Positions 24,130-35,720 of a stretch of 64,000 nucleotides of DNA are shown piece by piece. Source of the stretch: Ceriagrion tenellum (lineage: Eukaryota; Arthropoda; Insecta; Odonata; Coenagrionidae); contig OY720633.1 in NCBI GenBank assembly GCA_963169105.1, forward strand, positions 33,930,795-33,994,794, in the 5' to 3' direction. Position 1 is the first letter of the stretch, and each line of letters starts with the position of its first letter. The position numbers and the translations under genes were made by a program. The notes beneath the pieces are model-generated. The model was not told where the DNA came from. It did no database searches and was given only the letters and a program-made list of their open reading frames with translations.

Positions 24130-25200
24130 GGCCGATGCAAGGTGGATTAGACGATCGTCGAAACACAGGCCTTGCTTTTTTTCTCTCCGATTCGTGGGGG
24201 AGGGCGTGGGGGAGGGGGGGGGGAGGAGAGCCGGTCACTCCGCATTTCGAGCGACGATTTCATTCCCACAAGAGATGTGGAAACGGGAAGGGGGGAGGAG
24301 AGGGGTGTGTTGGATGTGAGTGGGTCATTGGATTGGTCGTGGGTGGGCGGGCACGCAGCAAAGAGGTAAAAGAGACACGGGTCTCGGTGGGGGTGGGGGG
24401 ACGGGGTCTCGGAAAGCGAAGCGGAGGGTGAGGAGGCGGGGGAGGGAGGGCGCGGAAACGGGGGGTGGGAGGATTGGGAGAAAGAGATGAGGCGGGAATG
24501 GCGAGGTTTGTATAAAGGACAATGGGTTCGACCCGGGAGGGCGGATGCCGCAAAGGAGCGCATCTAGACGAGAGATAGCGGCGGATGAGGAGAGGTCAAA
24601 TCCTCCACGCGGGGGGGGAGGGATGGAGGATGGGGGTGGGGGGCTGAGGGAGGAAAGGGAAGCAAAGAGAATGGAGTTGTGAAAGGCCGATCTGCTGTGG
24701 CGACGGGGGAGAGATTGGGGGAGAAGAGGAGGATGTGGCCCTTGGGAAAGGAGAGGGTTAGATGAAGGAGTTTTAAGGGGGGGAAGGGGGTAGGAAATGG
24801 TGAGGTGGAAAGAAGGGGAAGGATATCTTTGGGGGGAGGGGGGTGAAGAGGTGGAAAAAAACGAACGGGAAAGAAACAAAAGAGTTGGAGCGATAAAAGT
24901 AAATGGTGGGGAGGCCGATGGGAGGGAATGAAAAGGGGAAGGGAGATAAGACGACGCCGGAACATCTTCATTTGTTTGAGCCGCTGCGCGTGCGTGTGTT
25001 GTTGTGTGCGGGGGTCGCGGGGAAGGGTTTCGGAGTAAACGGCGTCTGGAGACGTTGAGAGCGCGCACACCCCCTGGCGGTCGGCCCCGTGATAGCGTTC
25101 GCTCGCTTGCTTGTTGTCGCCGTTGCGTCGTCTCGTCGAGAGAGACTGCTTCGCCGTGTCCAGCGGTCGGTCATTTCATCCCTTGGCACAAACATGTACT
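24130..25200 (+). promoter_or_regulatory. G-rich, strand-asymmetric island with TATA-like box
   Basis: For about 900 bp the plus strand is strongly purine-rich, with many G-runs: around 24,195-24,230, 24,608-24,650, 24,775-24,795 and 24,830-24,845. These could form G-quadruplexes. From about 24,960 to 25,180 it becomes CpG-rich and balanced. A TATAAAG box at 24,511-24,517 lies in the middle. Long minus-strand frames (up to 247 codons) are Pro/Ser-rich products of the C-rich complement and lack domains. I infer a promoter-associated island; transcription direction is not determined. Confidence 0.35.
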
Positions 25201-26560
25201 TACGCCAATTCCCCCGAACCCTTACTAAGTCCGTGTTCTCATCGCGTGTCGGTCGGATAACTTACGGTTATTTCCCGTATGCTTCTTAAATCTTCTCCAC
25301 CTTACCTTTCCCTTTCATATAGCTTTTGTTACGTATCTTCCGAGTAGCATTTAGTGATTTTTCTTTCCTTGCCTTCTTCCTCGTTCCATTCCATGATAGA
25401 CATAATTAACGAGTAGAGAATATGGTTTGGACTGAATATGAAAGTACGTACGCAGCTTGACAAGTATCCCCGTTTCGACTTCATTCTTTTGTGATATAAT
25501 TTCCGAATACCAAATAATTTTAAGAGAGTATAGTAACAGATTTTTCAATGAACCAAACCTATTAAAAAATATTTATCCTGACCATAAATTAAATATAAAC
25601 TCTTTTAACTTTATTTAACCTAAATATTTTATACCAATTTCGGACTTTCAACTCGAAAAGCTGGTTCTATGCTTATTCCAGTACCCCCGCATTGTTATTG
25701 GCCATTGTTTCCCTTCAACCCCTTTCTCCACGGTAGCTGATTCCCCCTTCCAATCCAGATCTCTCTACTAAATTAATTATATTCTCGAGTTTAAATTTCC
25801 TCTCTTTAAGTTTAATAAGAGTACATATTAATAAACAGGGCGGAAAATAAAATTTTTAAAGTAAAAAGGCTGATTGAAGGAAGATTTCTCGACCAAGGCA
25901 GTCAATAAAATGGTATTGATGGTTTTTTGTTAGTTTAAAATTACTTACCTATCTTCATGAGAAAGAAATGGTTGGTTATTTGCAACCGCATCATTTATTT
26001 CATACAAAATTTTAACTTGTCCATGATAGATGCCTAATTTGTCCATGAAGCGTTTGAAGTGAAGAAGCATTTTTTACGGTTGAAGTTTATTGAATGACTA
26101 AGCAACTTCAAAAATCCGTGAGTGCCGTAGAGAATATATTTGAAGGCCTGAAATGAAATATTTGAGACACTAGGGTGTAAATTGTAACCTGGCCAATTAA
26201 TTTGCAATAATACTTTTGCAACACAATTCTCGCTCAGTGCTTCCAATTTAAATGAATAATTATTTCTTCTTATATTACCGTCCTCTCATTACATTTCCCC
26301 GCCTACCTCACCTTTTCCCTATGCAAATCACCATTTTCATTAACAATTAATTGTCACCTCATCTCATTCCGATTCCGCACCCTACCTCCAATCCCCGCTA
26401 TCTCCCTCTCTCGATTGTCGCTCTTTCGTCTCCTTTTGTTCCTCCATTCTCCGACCACCCCGACCTCAATCCCTCCCTTTCCTTTTCCGTTCTTTTCGCA
26501 GCCACCCTCGTCCTTCGGGGACTTATCTCCCAATCTCTTCGCTAGATGGAACAAACCGCG
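25201..26560. other. AT-rich non-coding stretch
   Basis: No recognisable gene or element. Confidence 0.45.
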
Positions 26561-26564
26561 TGCG

Positions 26565-27045
26565 CAGGGAACAAGCGCGTTTTGATGCGATCGCCTCCCC
26601 GGAGATGACATTTGCATTTATATGATGGCCATTCCAAAGGGGCCTACGCGACTATTTCACGTAACCTCGCCCCCTTGGTCGAGTCTTTATCGTTTGCGCC
26701 TCACTCTTAGCCTGCTCCCCCACCCCCTCCCATCCCCTCCCCTCTGCCGGTCCGTGTGTGATGCCGTTCATAACGCTGGCAGCTAAATTCGAACAGGCGT
26801 TTTCTAAGAACTTCCTCCGCGGTTCTGTTGCCAGGCTCCTAATGGAATCGAAATGAACACGAGTTTTGCGCGTCTGCTTGATTTTTTTCAAATAGCTCGC
26901 CAATTCCTTCTGGTTGGCTATCGCTGGAATTTCTAGCGATGGATTCCCTGCGCGTGCATGTTCAGGTTGAGATTGCGTTATGTAAATTGGACAGAGCACG
27001 GTGGCGGGAGGTCGTTTATTTCCAAGAGGCAAACTCACCAACAGA
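26565..27045. promoter_or_regulatory. Balanced-GC block, candidate conserved non-coding element
   Basis: The block stands out by near-even base composition in AT-rich surroundings and has no mobile-element signature. It contains an ATTTGCAT octamer at about 26,609-26,616. On the minus strand a 129-codon frame (26,652-27,041) with ordinary composition runs through it, so a coding exon is the alternative; I recognise no domain and no decisive splice sites. Confidence 0.2.
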
Positions 27046-28190
27046 GGTTTATTTCGATGAATTCATTATCATTGGACTCTAAATGTTGGGAGTGAAACTT
27101 GTTCGGGGAATGAATTTTCAGAAATGCTGAAAAATAAATTGAATCAAGAATGCTGATTTATCAGTAATACTTGTACCAGTACTCAACGTTTACCTACAGC
27201 CTCTTTATTTTCCCGAAATCTGAGGAAATAGCCATTTAAACTGAAGTCAGTTCTCACTTTAAAACAAGCCAAGTACCGGATATTTATTCTATATTGCTGA
27301 ATGAGGTGGAGAATATTATGTTTTGGCTTTCAAAGTAGCCCTGTCACTTGAAATTGGAGGAATAAAATGAGAAGTCAGTCAGCAGAAACATCGGTAACTC
27401 TCCGTCACGCAAGAAAAGACTCAGTATCGACAGCACTTCACCAAGTGTTAACCGGGGGTTATTATAATTGACTAATATGAATGGGATGAGATGAAAGTGC
27501 AGCTTCACAGGAACCACCATCAATGTGTCCGGGATATTTCTTCTTCCCTCATATAGAAATCATCATCACTTTACAAAAATATCAAAAGCCAAATTGATAA
27601 TGTTATTTGAGTGTATAATACAAATTCATATATTTGAAATAGTTAAAAATTTTTCCATGCTATAATAAAATTTATGGATAAGAAATAAAACACGAAAGTC
27701 CGCTTCTTTTCATTCGTTCAGTAAAGTATCGTCGAAGTCCCAATCTAAATATACTTAGCCGTGAGGAGATATTTCATCCTTCGACGACTCTTCAGACGAA
27801 CGAGGGTGATATTTTGTTGGCGTCTTTCTTTGACGTAAGACATTTGATTGTTTGAGAATTTTCTTTTAATTTGCTCCTGAGTTATTTTATTTACCAATGC
27901 CGAGCCCTTGATGGTCGTCGCTTGCTAGGAATCATGGAAGGTGAAAGACCACATTCAAATGCCCAACTCACCCTTAGTGTCGATGCATAAAATGCTTGCC
28001 CGATGCCCTCACAAAAATGTCCCCTCAACTCCTTTGAAGAAAGGCTTCTCGCATCCCTTAAACATTAATGCCACTCTGGAAACTACTCCACTTCATGCAT
28101 ACCAATGGTATTCTGTAGCGCTCCGGCGGATGACTTCGACCTGTTAGAACTCTCTCGGAGGGCAAACCATCGGTCAATTCTCCAACACCC
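27046..28190. other. AT-rich non-coding stretch
   Basis: Nothing recognised beyond random short frames. Confidence 0.45.
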
Positions 28191-28194
28191 ATGC

Positions 28195-28900
28195 AGTGCG
28201 CCCTTTATTCTTCAATTCCCTCCGTCGCTTTCGTCTCCTCTATGCACCTCCTTGGACAACCAACTCTTTGTGAGCCCTCCCCCCCCCCCCGCAATATCCA
28301 TCTCCCCAACGAAACCTCCCCTCATTGAACGCCACCCTCCAAAGAACCTCACACACCCCTCGACCGCGGGCTCCACCCTCCCGTTCTTGTGGACACAATA
28401 CCCACATAAGCTCATCTCTCGCCCGCCACCCCCGCAGCCGGCTGCCGTTGCTAACTCATCCTTTTTATCCAACAATCCCCCCCCCCCGCCTCAATACCGC
28501 TCTCATCCCATAAAAAAATTACTCCCTCCCACCTTGCCCATCCCGATCCTCGCCTCGCTCCCCCTTCCTCCCCGAGAGGAATGACGTACGGTCCATGCCA
28601 AGGGTGAAGGATGGAGCGGTCTTTCAAACGATGTTACCACTTCCACCTCGTCCCCCACCCACCGCCATCTCCCCCTCTGGCCATGACTCTTCCCCACCCT
28701 CCTTCACTCGTCTCGACCCCAGGCTCTCCCCCCCCCCTCTCCATCACCCCCGCTCCCTCCACCCCTCCTTTTCTCTGCGTTTCACATGCATTCCTTTGCC
28801 TCGCCGCTCACTCCGCCAACCCGTCCTCTCCTTCGACACCCTCGCCCCCCAATTCCATTCTTTCGCCCCACCATCTTATCACATCGGCGGCGGTAAGCTC
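28195..28900 (-). promoter_or_regulatory. C-rich island (G-rich on minus strand)
   Basis: The plus strand is C/T-rich, with C-runs near 28,280, 28,480 and 28,730. The composition mirrors the island at 24.1-25.2 kb but in the opposite strand sense. Pro/Ser-rich frames here reflect composition and are not called. A regulatory role is inferred only. Confidence 0.3.
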
Positions 28901-29057
28901 TGCGGGAGATTTTTAGGCTCAGGTGCGAGCTAATATCCATAATTTTGCGATCTGTGCAAAAATTCCAGAAATCTAGAGATTCATTAGTTCCTTTAGTAGC
29001 AGATATCAGAGGAAGTGAATCGTTCTTCCCCATATTTGTGGATTTCCGTATAATATA

Positions 29058-29345
29058 GGATCCCTGTACGTCATCTATACGTTTATAAAGTATTGAAATT
29101 GTTCTACCTCAGAAGGGGTAATAAACCTAAGGTAGAACCAAATGCCAATGTATGCAATCTAAGATCTACAGCAATGTATACTTTTCCCAAGCCCAATTTT
29201 CCTCTGTTTATACGCTCATTTACCCATATAGGGACAAAATTATTTCTCAGATTGTCAGATGATATAAGAGGTTCAATTAGTTTAATATCATTTTTGAACT
29301 GAGTAAAAAGATGGTCATTTGATGTAGATAATCTACACGTGTTTT
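29058..29345 (+). mobile_element. CR1-like reverse transcriptase C-terminal fragment
   Basis: The translation contains KVLKLFYLRRGN, then NLRST, YTFPKPNFPLFIRSFTHIG and LSDDIRG. The same series appears near the end of the element at 43.4-45.1 kb (KVLKLFFLRSGN, YNLRRS, HIPKPNLSLLKRSF, LPSDIKE). The two are therefore one family and this is its 3' coding end. It opens without the polymerase and is broken by a stop after ISFLN. Confidence 0.75.
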
Positions 29346-29626
29346 TTGCTAATAGTATGGTTAACACTCACTATAAACTGTATGCACGACAGGTTGAGAC
29401 TAAACAAAAAAATTGTTACCGTGTTCCTAAATATATTCCTGTTACGTATCTGGTTTCAATTTATTCATTTCTCAATTATTTGAAATGTAAGGTATCCGAA
29501 GTACAGGCAATGCCTGAATGGGAATCCTAATTTGTACTTTTTTATTTGAACAGTTAAAGTGTGCATGTAAAGTTGATGCAATGGATATGTAAATTTTTCT
29601 AAAAAATATTTCTTCTTCTTCAGTGT

Positions 29627-31378
29627 TCAACCCTGGGGTTGGTTTGCAGCAGTACGCCATTCCTCTCTTCTGTCTGCTTTTCTCTTCATTTCTGTGTATG
29701 TGGTGCAACCCATATCATTCACAATCTGCTGCATGAATGACATCCTTGGTCGTCCCCGGCGATTCCTTCCCTCTATAGCTCCTTCTGCTATTGTTTTAAC
29801 GATGTTGTCGTGTCTTAGAATGTGCCCTACGAGTTTGTCTCTTCTCGTTTGGATATGCCTCCACAGGGATCTGGTTTCCTGAACTCTTTTCAGTACCTCT
29901 TCGTTCGTGACTCTATCTTTCCAGCTGAGCTTCAATATCCTTCTGTAGAGCCACATCTCCAGGGCTTCTAGCCGCCTTCTCTCTTGTTTTCTTACTACCC
30001 ATGTTTCGCTCCCGTATAGGGCCACACTCCAAACAAATGCTTTCATCATCCGCTTCCCTATTTCCAAACTAATGTTCTTGCTGGTGAGTAGGTTCTTTCT
30101 AAGATAGAATGCAATTTTGGCCTGATGTATTCTCCTCACAATTTCTTTCTGGCTTCTTCCATCTCTTGTTATTCTGTTTCCCAAGTAGGCAAATTCCTGT
30201 ATTACTTCTAGCTTCTCTCCTCCAATACCTATTATTGGGGGTTCATATTGTTCTTCATTGCTGCAAACCATCACTTTGGTTTTGCGTTTGTTTATTCTCA
30301 TGCCATACTGATTACAGAAAATCCTACTCATTGTGTTGAGTATCCTTTTTAGATCTTCTTTCGTCTCCGTGATCTCAGCAATATCATCTGCGTAACGCAG
30401 CATATCTATCTTCTGTCCATTAATTTTAATCCCCACCTCAGTAGTTTCGTGAACTTGGTCTATCGCTTCCTACATGTAAGCATTGAATATAAGAGGAGAG
30501 AGAGCACATCATCGTCTCACGTTTTTTCTAACTTTTGCTTCTTGCTTTTGATGAAAATTCCTTATCACAGCCATTTCGTTCTTATATAAGCTGAGTATCA
30601 CCCGCATGACTTTATATTTTAGACCTGCTTTCTTTAGCACTGTGAACATCTCTTTCCAGATAACATTGTCAAATGCCTTTTCCATATCAATGAAGGCAAT
30701 ATAAGTAGTTTTATTTCTCTGCATTTGTTTTTCAATGAGAAGCCTCGATACCAGAATCGCCTCTCTTGTTCCTGATCCTCTTCTGAATCCAAACTGATCT
30801 TCACTCAGCATATCCTCTACCTTTCCTTCAATTCTCCACAGGATTATCTTCATGAGGATTTTCGATGCATGCGATATTAGGCTTAAGGTTCGGTACTGTT
30901 TGCATTTTGTAACTACCGCCTTCATCGGTATAGGAACCATGATGCATTTCTGGTAGTCGGTTGGTATCTCTCCTGTGTTATATATGGATCTAATCATTTT
31001 CAGCAGCATCGTTTTCATATTTTTACCAGCATTCTTGATTAGTTCTGAAGGAATCTCATCAATACCCGTTGCTTTGTTCTCCAGTAGGTCTTTAAGGACT
31101 TTTTCAAATTCTTCAAGCAGGATGTCGTCTCCTTTGTCATCTTCGTTAACTTCCTCTTCCTTTCCTATTACACCCTCTGATAGAGGAGGTCCGTCATACA
31201 ATTCCTCAATGTACTCTTTCCACCTCTTCCCCACGTCTTCACCAAACAGTATTTTCCCCTCTTTATCTGCTATTGTGCCCGGTATTGTTGTTTTCCGTCT
31301 GTTGAAAAATTTGTTTGCTGTCCTGTAGGCAATATCAGTTTTTCCTTTCTGCATATTTTCTTCCACTTCCCTGCACAT
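29627..31378 (-). pseudogene. RTE-like reverse transcriptase (broken)
   Basis: The first part (31,378-30,509) shows KATGIDEIPSELIK, YRTLSLISHASKI, EDQFGFRRGSGTREAI and YIAFIDMEKAFDNVIW, the canonical fingers and first palm motif with its catalytic Asp. The next motif (RR-stop-CALSPLIFNAYM) is interrupted by stops at the glutamine of the usual QG pair and again after NAYM. The second part (30,436-29,627) opens just before MLRYADDIAEI (YADD codons at 30,383-30,394) and continues through FAYLGNRITRDGRS, SVALYGSETWVVRK, EALEMWLYRRILKLSW, VGHILRHD and RRGRPRM to EEWRTAANQP, the normal C-terminus. The protein would copy its own RNA at the nicked target. The stops look like single C/G-to-T/A changes. 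Confidence 0.88.
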
Positions 31379-31699
31379 TTCCTGAAGAAAACCTTCTTTT
31401 GCTTTCGTAGCTTCTCTGTTGACTAAGTTCCTTAGTCTTCTGTATTCAGCTTTTCCTTGTTCATCAATGGCGTTTTTGTACAGTCTTCTGTTTTCAATAA
31501 GCTGAATAACGTCCGCTGTGATCCATTTCTTTATGTTGTTGGGTTTAGTTTTCCCTACTATGTTTTAGCTGCTTTGTATATGCCGGATTTAATTTGCTCC
31601 ATTCTTCTTTTACGCTGCCATGTTGGAAGTTTTCAAAAGGTCGTCCGTTTCCTGTGCGTACTGTCTGGCGAGCCCCTCAGTTTTCAGTTTTTCTATTTC

Positions 31700-32470
31700 T
31701 CATTTCTGTTTTACCTCCTTTCTCTTAAAACATTTAAATCTTAGTGAGCTTTTTAACAGGACCAGGTTATGGTCGCTATCTATGTCTGCAGATGGGTAGC
31801 TCCTGCAGTCTTTCACTTGGTTCCTAAAACGTGATTTCACTGAAATGTAATCAACCTGTTGTCTTCTTAAGTCCCCCGGGGCCTTCCAGGTGTATCTTCT
31901 CTTGTGATGCATTCTCTTGTGATGCTGGAAAAGAGTGTTTGCAACAACTAGTTGATGTCTCAAGCAGAACTCGATTAGTCGGGATCCTCTTTCATTTCTT
32001 CTTCCAAGTCCATAGCTGCCCACAATCCCTTCTTCTGGTTCTTCACCCACACTCGCATTCCAGTCCCTAATGACAATCAGGTTTTCATCTCCCTTAGCAT
32101 GTCTGATCGCATTACTTATTTCTTCGTAAATTTCGTCAACTACCGCATCCGCTTCTTTGGACGTAGGCAAATACACTTGTATTACTACGGTGCCTTTTGG
32201 TTTAGTTTCCAATTTGACTAATATTATCCTGGAGCTATATTTCACATATCCCTTGACATGTGATCCAATGTTTTTTCTTAAAATTACTCCAGTTTCTCCT
32301 GGTCTGTCTTGATCAGTTCTGGAGTGAATGAATCTGTATTCTCCCGACCAGAAGTCTCCTGCTTGGGGCCATCTCATTTCTGATATGCCAAAAATATCAA
32401 TTTCCAGTCGTTCCATTTCAAGTTTCAGGTTTTCTAGTTTGCTGCTCTGCACAGGGTTCTCACATTCCAA
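31700..32470 (-). pseudogene. RTE-like apurinic/apyrimidinic-type endonuclease (broken)
   Basis: This is the N-terminal nuclease that nicks target DNA in non-LTR elements. Visible motifs: ISEMRWP (catalytic Glu region), GVILRKN, VIQVYLPTSKEAD, VIRDWNASVG (usually GDFNA; here Gly and Phe are replaced), GSRLIEFCLRHQLVVANTLF, RRYTWKAPGDLRRQQVDYI and PSADIDSDHNLVL with the SDH catalytic pair. The expected TWNVRTL start lies at about 32,440-32,465 in a different frame, so a frameshift separates it from the body. The domain is often annotated in animals as craniofacial-development-protein-2-like because that gene derives from an RTE endonuclease. Confidence 0.85.
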
Positions 32471-32645
32471 GTAGCTATTTTAATATTGTTTTTCTTCACC
32501 CTGTTTATACCTTTTGCAGTCCCCACCCGGAGATCCGATTGGGGGACTATTTTATCTCCGGAAAATTTTACAAAAGGTACAGACATGGTTTACTGCTGAT
32601 GCTTGGGATATCCTGGGATCATTAATGTGGTGGTTTCCCTTTGCC

Positions 32646-32691
32646 ATGGTCAACGGCATAGGATGTGGAAACATCCTATGCCGTTGACCAT
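32646..32691. repeat. Perfect 21-bp hairpin with 4-nt loop
   Basis: Arms 32,646-32,666 and 32,671-32,691 are exact reverse complements around GGAA. It lies just upstream of the RTE-like element (minus orientation), in its possible 5' region. Confidence 0.85.
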
Positions 32692-32736
32692 CTGTTGGTT
32701 CCTCCGCCTTCGGAAACGGTTTCCCATTCCAGGACA

Positions 32737-32778
32737 AGAGGGTGCCCTGCCCAGCAATCGCTGGGCAGGGCATCCTCT
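32737..32778. repeat. 19-bp hairpin with one mismatch and 4-nt loop
   Basis: Arms 32,737-32,755 and 32,760-32,778 pair with a single mismatch around AATC. It starts 46 bp after the preceding hairpin. Confidence 0.8.
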
Positions 32779-32879
32779 AAATTACAATATGTATAAAAAT
32801 GCGCTTCAGATACCCCGACTCCTAATGTTGTTTCGCACAGTGTTTCTGAGACCTTACTCTTAAGACGACACATCCTTCA

Positions 32880-32970
32880 TCCAGAATCGAGATTCAAACC
32901 CGTGACATTTAAGTTGTCAGTCCACTTGGCACTTTACCGAGCAAGTGGACGCCACCACGGTAACGTAATA
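32880..32970 (-). mobile_element. tRNA-like SINE head
   Basis: On the minus strand an A-box-like GGTGGCGTCCACTTGCTCGG region is followed about 45 bp later by B-box-like GGGTTTGAATC (32,890-32,900), matching a pol III promoter. The head may continue as a SINE body towards 32,780. A weak A-box and lack of a tail keep confidence moderate. Confidence 0.45.
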
Positions 32971-35270
32971 TTTCAGTTGACATCCATGATTAGTGTCGAA
33001 TGTGAGGAGATTAAGCTTTATTTATATTTTGATAGAATTTTTTTCTACCTCATGCAGTGAGCCTGAATATCTTTCTTTCAAATTTCCAGGGGAACAGGCT
33101 TAAATTCCAAAAAAAAGGCTTAAACACTCCTTTAATAACTGTTTCTTTCTAATTTTCTTGAAATTTCATTTTTTGTACCTCTACATACTCCCAACAATAT
33201 TTTGCAGCGCATCAATCAAAATCTCTGAATATCATCGGAGTATTATGGCTAATTTATCCACGTGAATTGCAAGCTATGTGGTAATTCTGACTAATCTCGG
33301 TGGTGTTATTTAAATTTACGATCAGGAACGCGTCGAGTAAATTCTTGTCGTTCCATATCTTAAGTGCTGAAAAAATATCAAATTCAAATGGTATCATATC
33401 TACCTCATGAATAGGTTTTCTGAATGGAAAATAGATACAAATATGTGTCTAGACATCCTAATTGTGGCAGTTTTTGCTTAGAAGAAAAGGAGCTGCATTG
33501 GACACTAAATTTTTATTATGCAAGTGGATGCAAAAAAAATTGGCCCAAAGAATATTTTGTAAGAAGTGATACAAGAATTAGACTCGTAACTGGTTCTTTA
33601 TCATGCTATGAACTCCAATCGTCTCTCAATCAATAGTTTAAAGTGCAGCGTCAGCTAGTACACATAGAGTTGTGTATTTGGAAAGAATTGCTGGCAAATC
33701 AACTTCATTTTGTGTCCACTTCAGTTACCTATTCATTATTTTGGTTGTCAATAAATGTGGAAAAACAGGGTTGGTCGATCGTCCTCGATCGAGCAGTCCT
33801 CTTTGATTAAAAAAGTGTCAGAGTATAAAAATATTGCCATATTTATTCCAAACCGGTTTCATACACCGCAGAAATATCAATAAGCTGGATTTGCAATAAT
33901 TCACTTTTAGTTCTCTAAGCTACTTCAAAGCGTTTGGCGTTAGTTCTCCAATCTTACTACTGTATCCAGATTAAAAGCTTAGTGATCGTATAATTTTTTC
34001 TTGAACTTACATGTTAAATAGAGGTGAAAGTGGAGTTATGAGTTACTTTTTAGGCTTGACTTGAAATCATGTAATTGATGATATAACAAATCCTCCCTTT
34101 GAGACTGGATATCAAACCGATTTTTTTTTTGGAAACCTCTAATATCACACTCCACATAAAGACTGGAGATTGAATATTTTTGCAGTCCCTGAATCTATTC
34201 ATTTAAAATTAATCATTTTATGGAAAAAAATCAGCGTTGATGACGCAAAAGGATGTTTACATCAGTTCGTTTCTCAAGTTTTCGCAGTCTCTGTCCGAAT
34301 GCTCATTTGATTTCGAATGTCTCTTCGCCTTGCTTACCAAATCCTTCGTATGCTATTAGCATAAAAAATATTGAGCGAAGAACTTCTCAAAATGAGCGAA
34401 AACCTAGTATACATGCTTTCATTGGTGATTCTAAATGTTGTAATTGACTGATACAATCTTCTCGGTTTTATGTGATTTCTCAACGTACTGTTTGGAGTTA
34501 AAAGGCCATCTTCATTAGCTTGATCTACAAAAAGAAAAGTATCACGTTTGATGTAGTGGAAAAAATTCATCACAATGAATGATAATAAAGGCAATTTTCC
34601 CCTTAGATAAATTTTTATTCAACCAAGGTCTTGATGTACTACATCATGTAGCACATCGAAACCTAAGTCGAATGAAAGTTTATACAAATGGAAAATTTAT
34701 CTATGCTTTTATATTTATTTATGAAGCTTGATCTACCTCAAATATTTCATTTTACATATGTACTTTTCCGAAGTCGTTTTGTTTATTTTTTTTATTTTTG
34801 ATTCCCTTTACTTAGCTCTTCTCAGGTAATGGTAAATAGACCCGCTTAATATTGGCTAAATACATGTTACCTGTTAGTGGATTGCTTTGGCTCTATTAAA
34901 TCAGTCTTAGGTGAGATTTTGGACTACGCAGAGTTAACCAGACTCCCGAGTATTAGACTTGAGCGCTATCGACGAGAAGGCGTAGCAAGAGCGATTATTT
35001 GGTCCACGCACTAGAATTAATGTTAATTAAGAAAATATGCGATTATTTTTCCCACTGGAAAATGCGGCCATAAGGGGCTGACTATAATTGCGGCAATGAA
35101 TACATATTTACCATCATTTGCCTGTGTTTGCAATTCCTGCATCATAAGCAAATATTGAAATTTGCAGATTAAAATGAAAGGTACATACATACTGGTCAAA
35201 AGTTAAAACAGCAGCATTATCGCATGTGCCATATTTTAATTAATCGGAATGTCACCTTTCGGCATACCAA
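32971..35270. other. AT-rich non-coding stretch
   Basis: No gene, RNA or mobile-element signature was recognised. Confidence 0.45.
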
Positions 35271-35279
35271 CGCCATAAA

Positions 35280-35720
35280 GCCAGACCGTACCGCTCGTAA
35301 GGGTAGCGGAGGGGACATCGCGGTGTTCACGTGACACGCCCCAGCCTTGCCCTCTCTCGTCCACCGTCTCGTCTCGTCTCACTCTCTCCCCCGCCCACCT
35401 CACCATATGAGGATAACCCTTGCTGTCCAAGATGGCCGACAACGTGAAGTACGCTTTTTCGCTGCACCTCCGAGCATGCGCACGCATTTATGATATGTGG
35501 CCTCGGCTGCACGGTGAGGTCGCCGGTGCGGTGCTCGGCAGGCTCCGTCCGTCCGTCGCCTCGGCGGCGCCTGTGCCCTCCGCTCTCGAGCACCACAGAA
35601 GGGAGCGCGCCGTGCACCGACGGCGGACATCGAATAAAACGCCATCTCCGGAGGGAATCGGGAAGGAGCCGGGCTCGTAATTTTTCGGATCTCGAGGGAT
35701 CGGGGAGATGATCGCCGCGA
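35280..35720. promoter_or_regulatory. CpG-rich island, possible promoter/first exon
   Basis: About 440 bp of CpG-dense sequence in an AT-rich neighbourhood, with overlapping open frames on both strands and no mobile-element features. Such islands often mark housekeeping or developmental promoters in insects. This one also carries the candidate initiator exon at 35,432. Confidence 0.35.
35432..35513 (+). CDS. Candidate first coding exon (unrecognised protein)
   Basis: ATG at 35,432 sits in a good context (CAAGATGG) and starts MADNVKYAFSLHLRACARIY. The frame runs to a donor-like CACG/GTGAGG at 35,513/35,514, giving 27 codons and a phase-1 exon. Without splicing the same frame continues to 35,680 with Arg/Pro-rich composition. 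No domain is recognisable and no partner exon was found, so this is a weak call resting on start context, donor and CpG setting. Confidence 0.18.

Larger units (their letters stand above)
29608..32490 (-). mobile_element. RTE-like non-LTR retrotransposon, near full-length but dead
   Basis: On the minus strand the element reads from an apurinic-type endonuclease (about 32,470-31,700) through a reverse transcriptase (31,378-29,627) to a (GAA)n tail at about 29,608-29,625. This one-polyprotein architecture with a simple-repeat tail fits the RTE group. It is inactivated by at least one frameshift near the start, a gap of broken frame at 31,379-31,700 and two stops at 30,437-30,508 inside the polymerase. 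It is the most complete retroelement in the window and would have needed its own intact polyprotein to move. No flanking target duplication could be assigned. Confidence 0.85.

Noticed and set aside
24325..25068. 247-codon minus-strand frame
   Set aside because: It is the complement of the G-rich tract, Pro/Ser-rich without any motif, and overlaps another open minus-strand frame.
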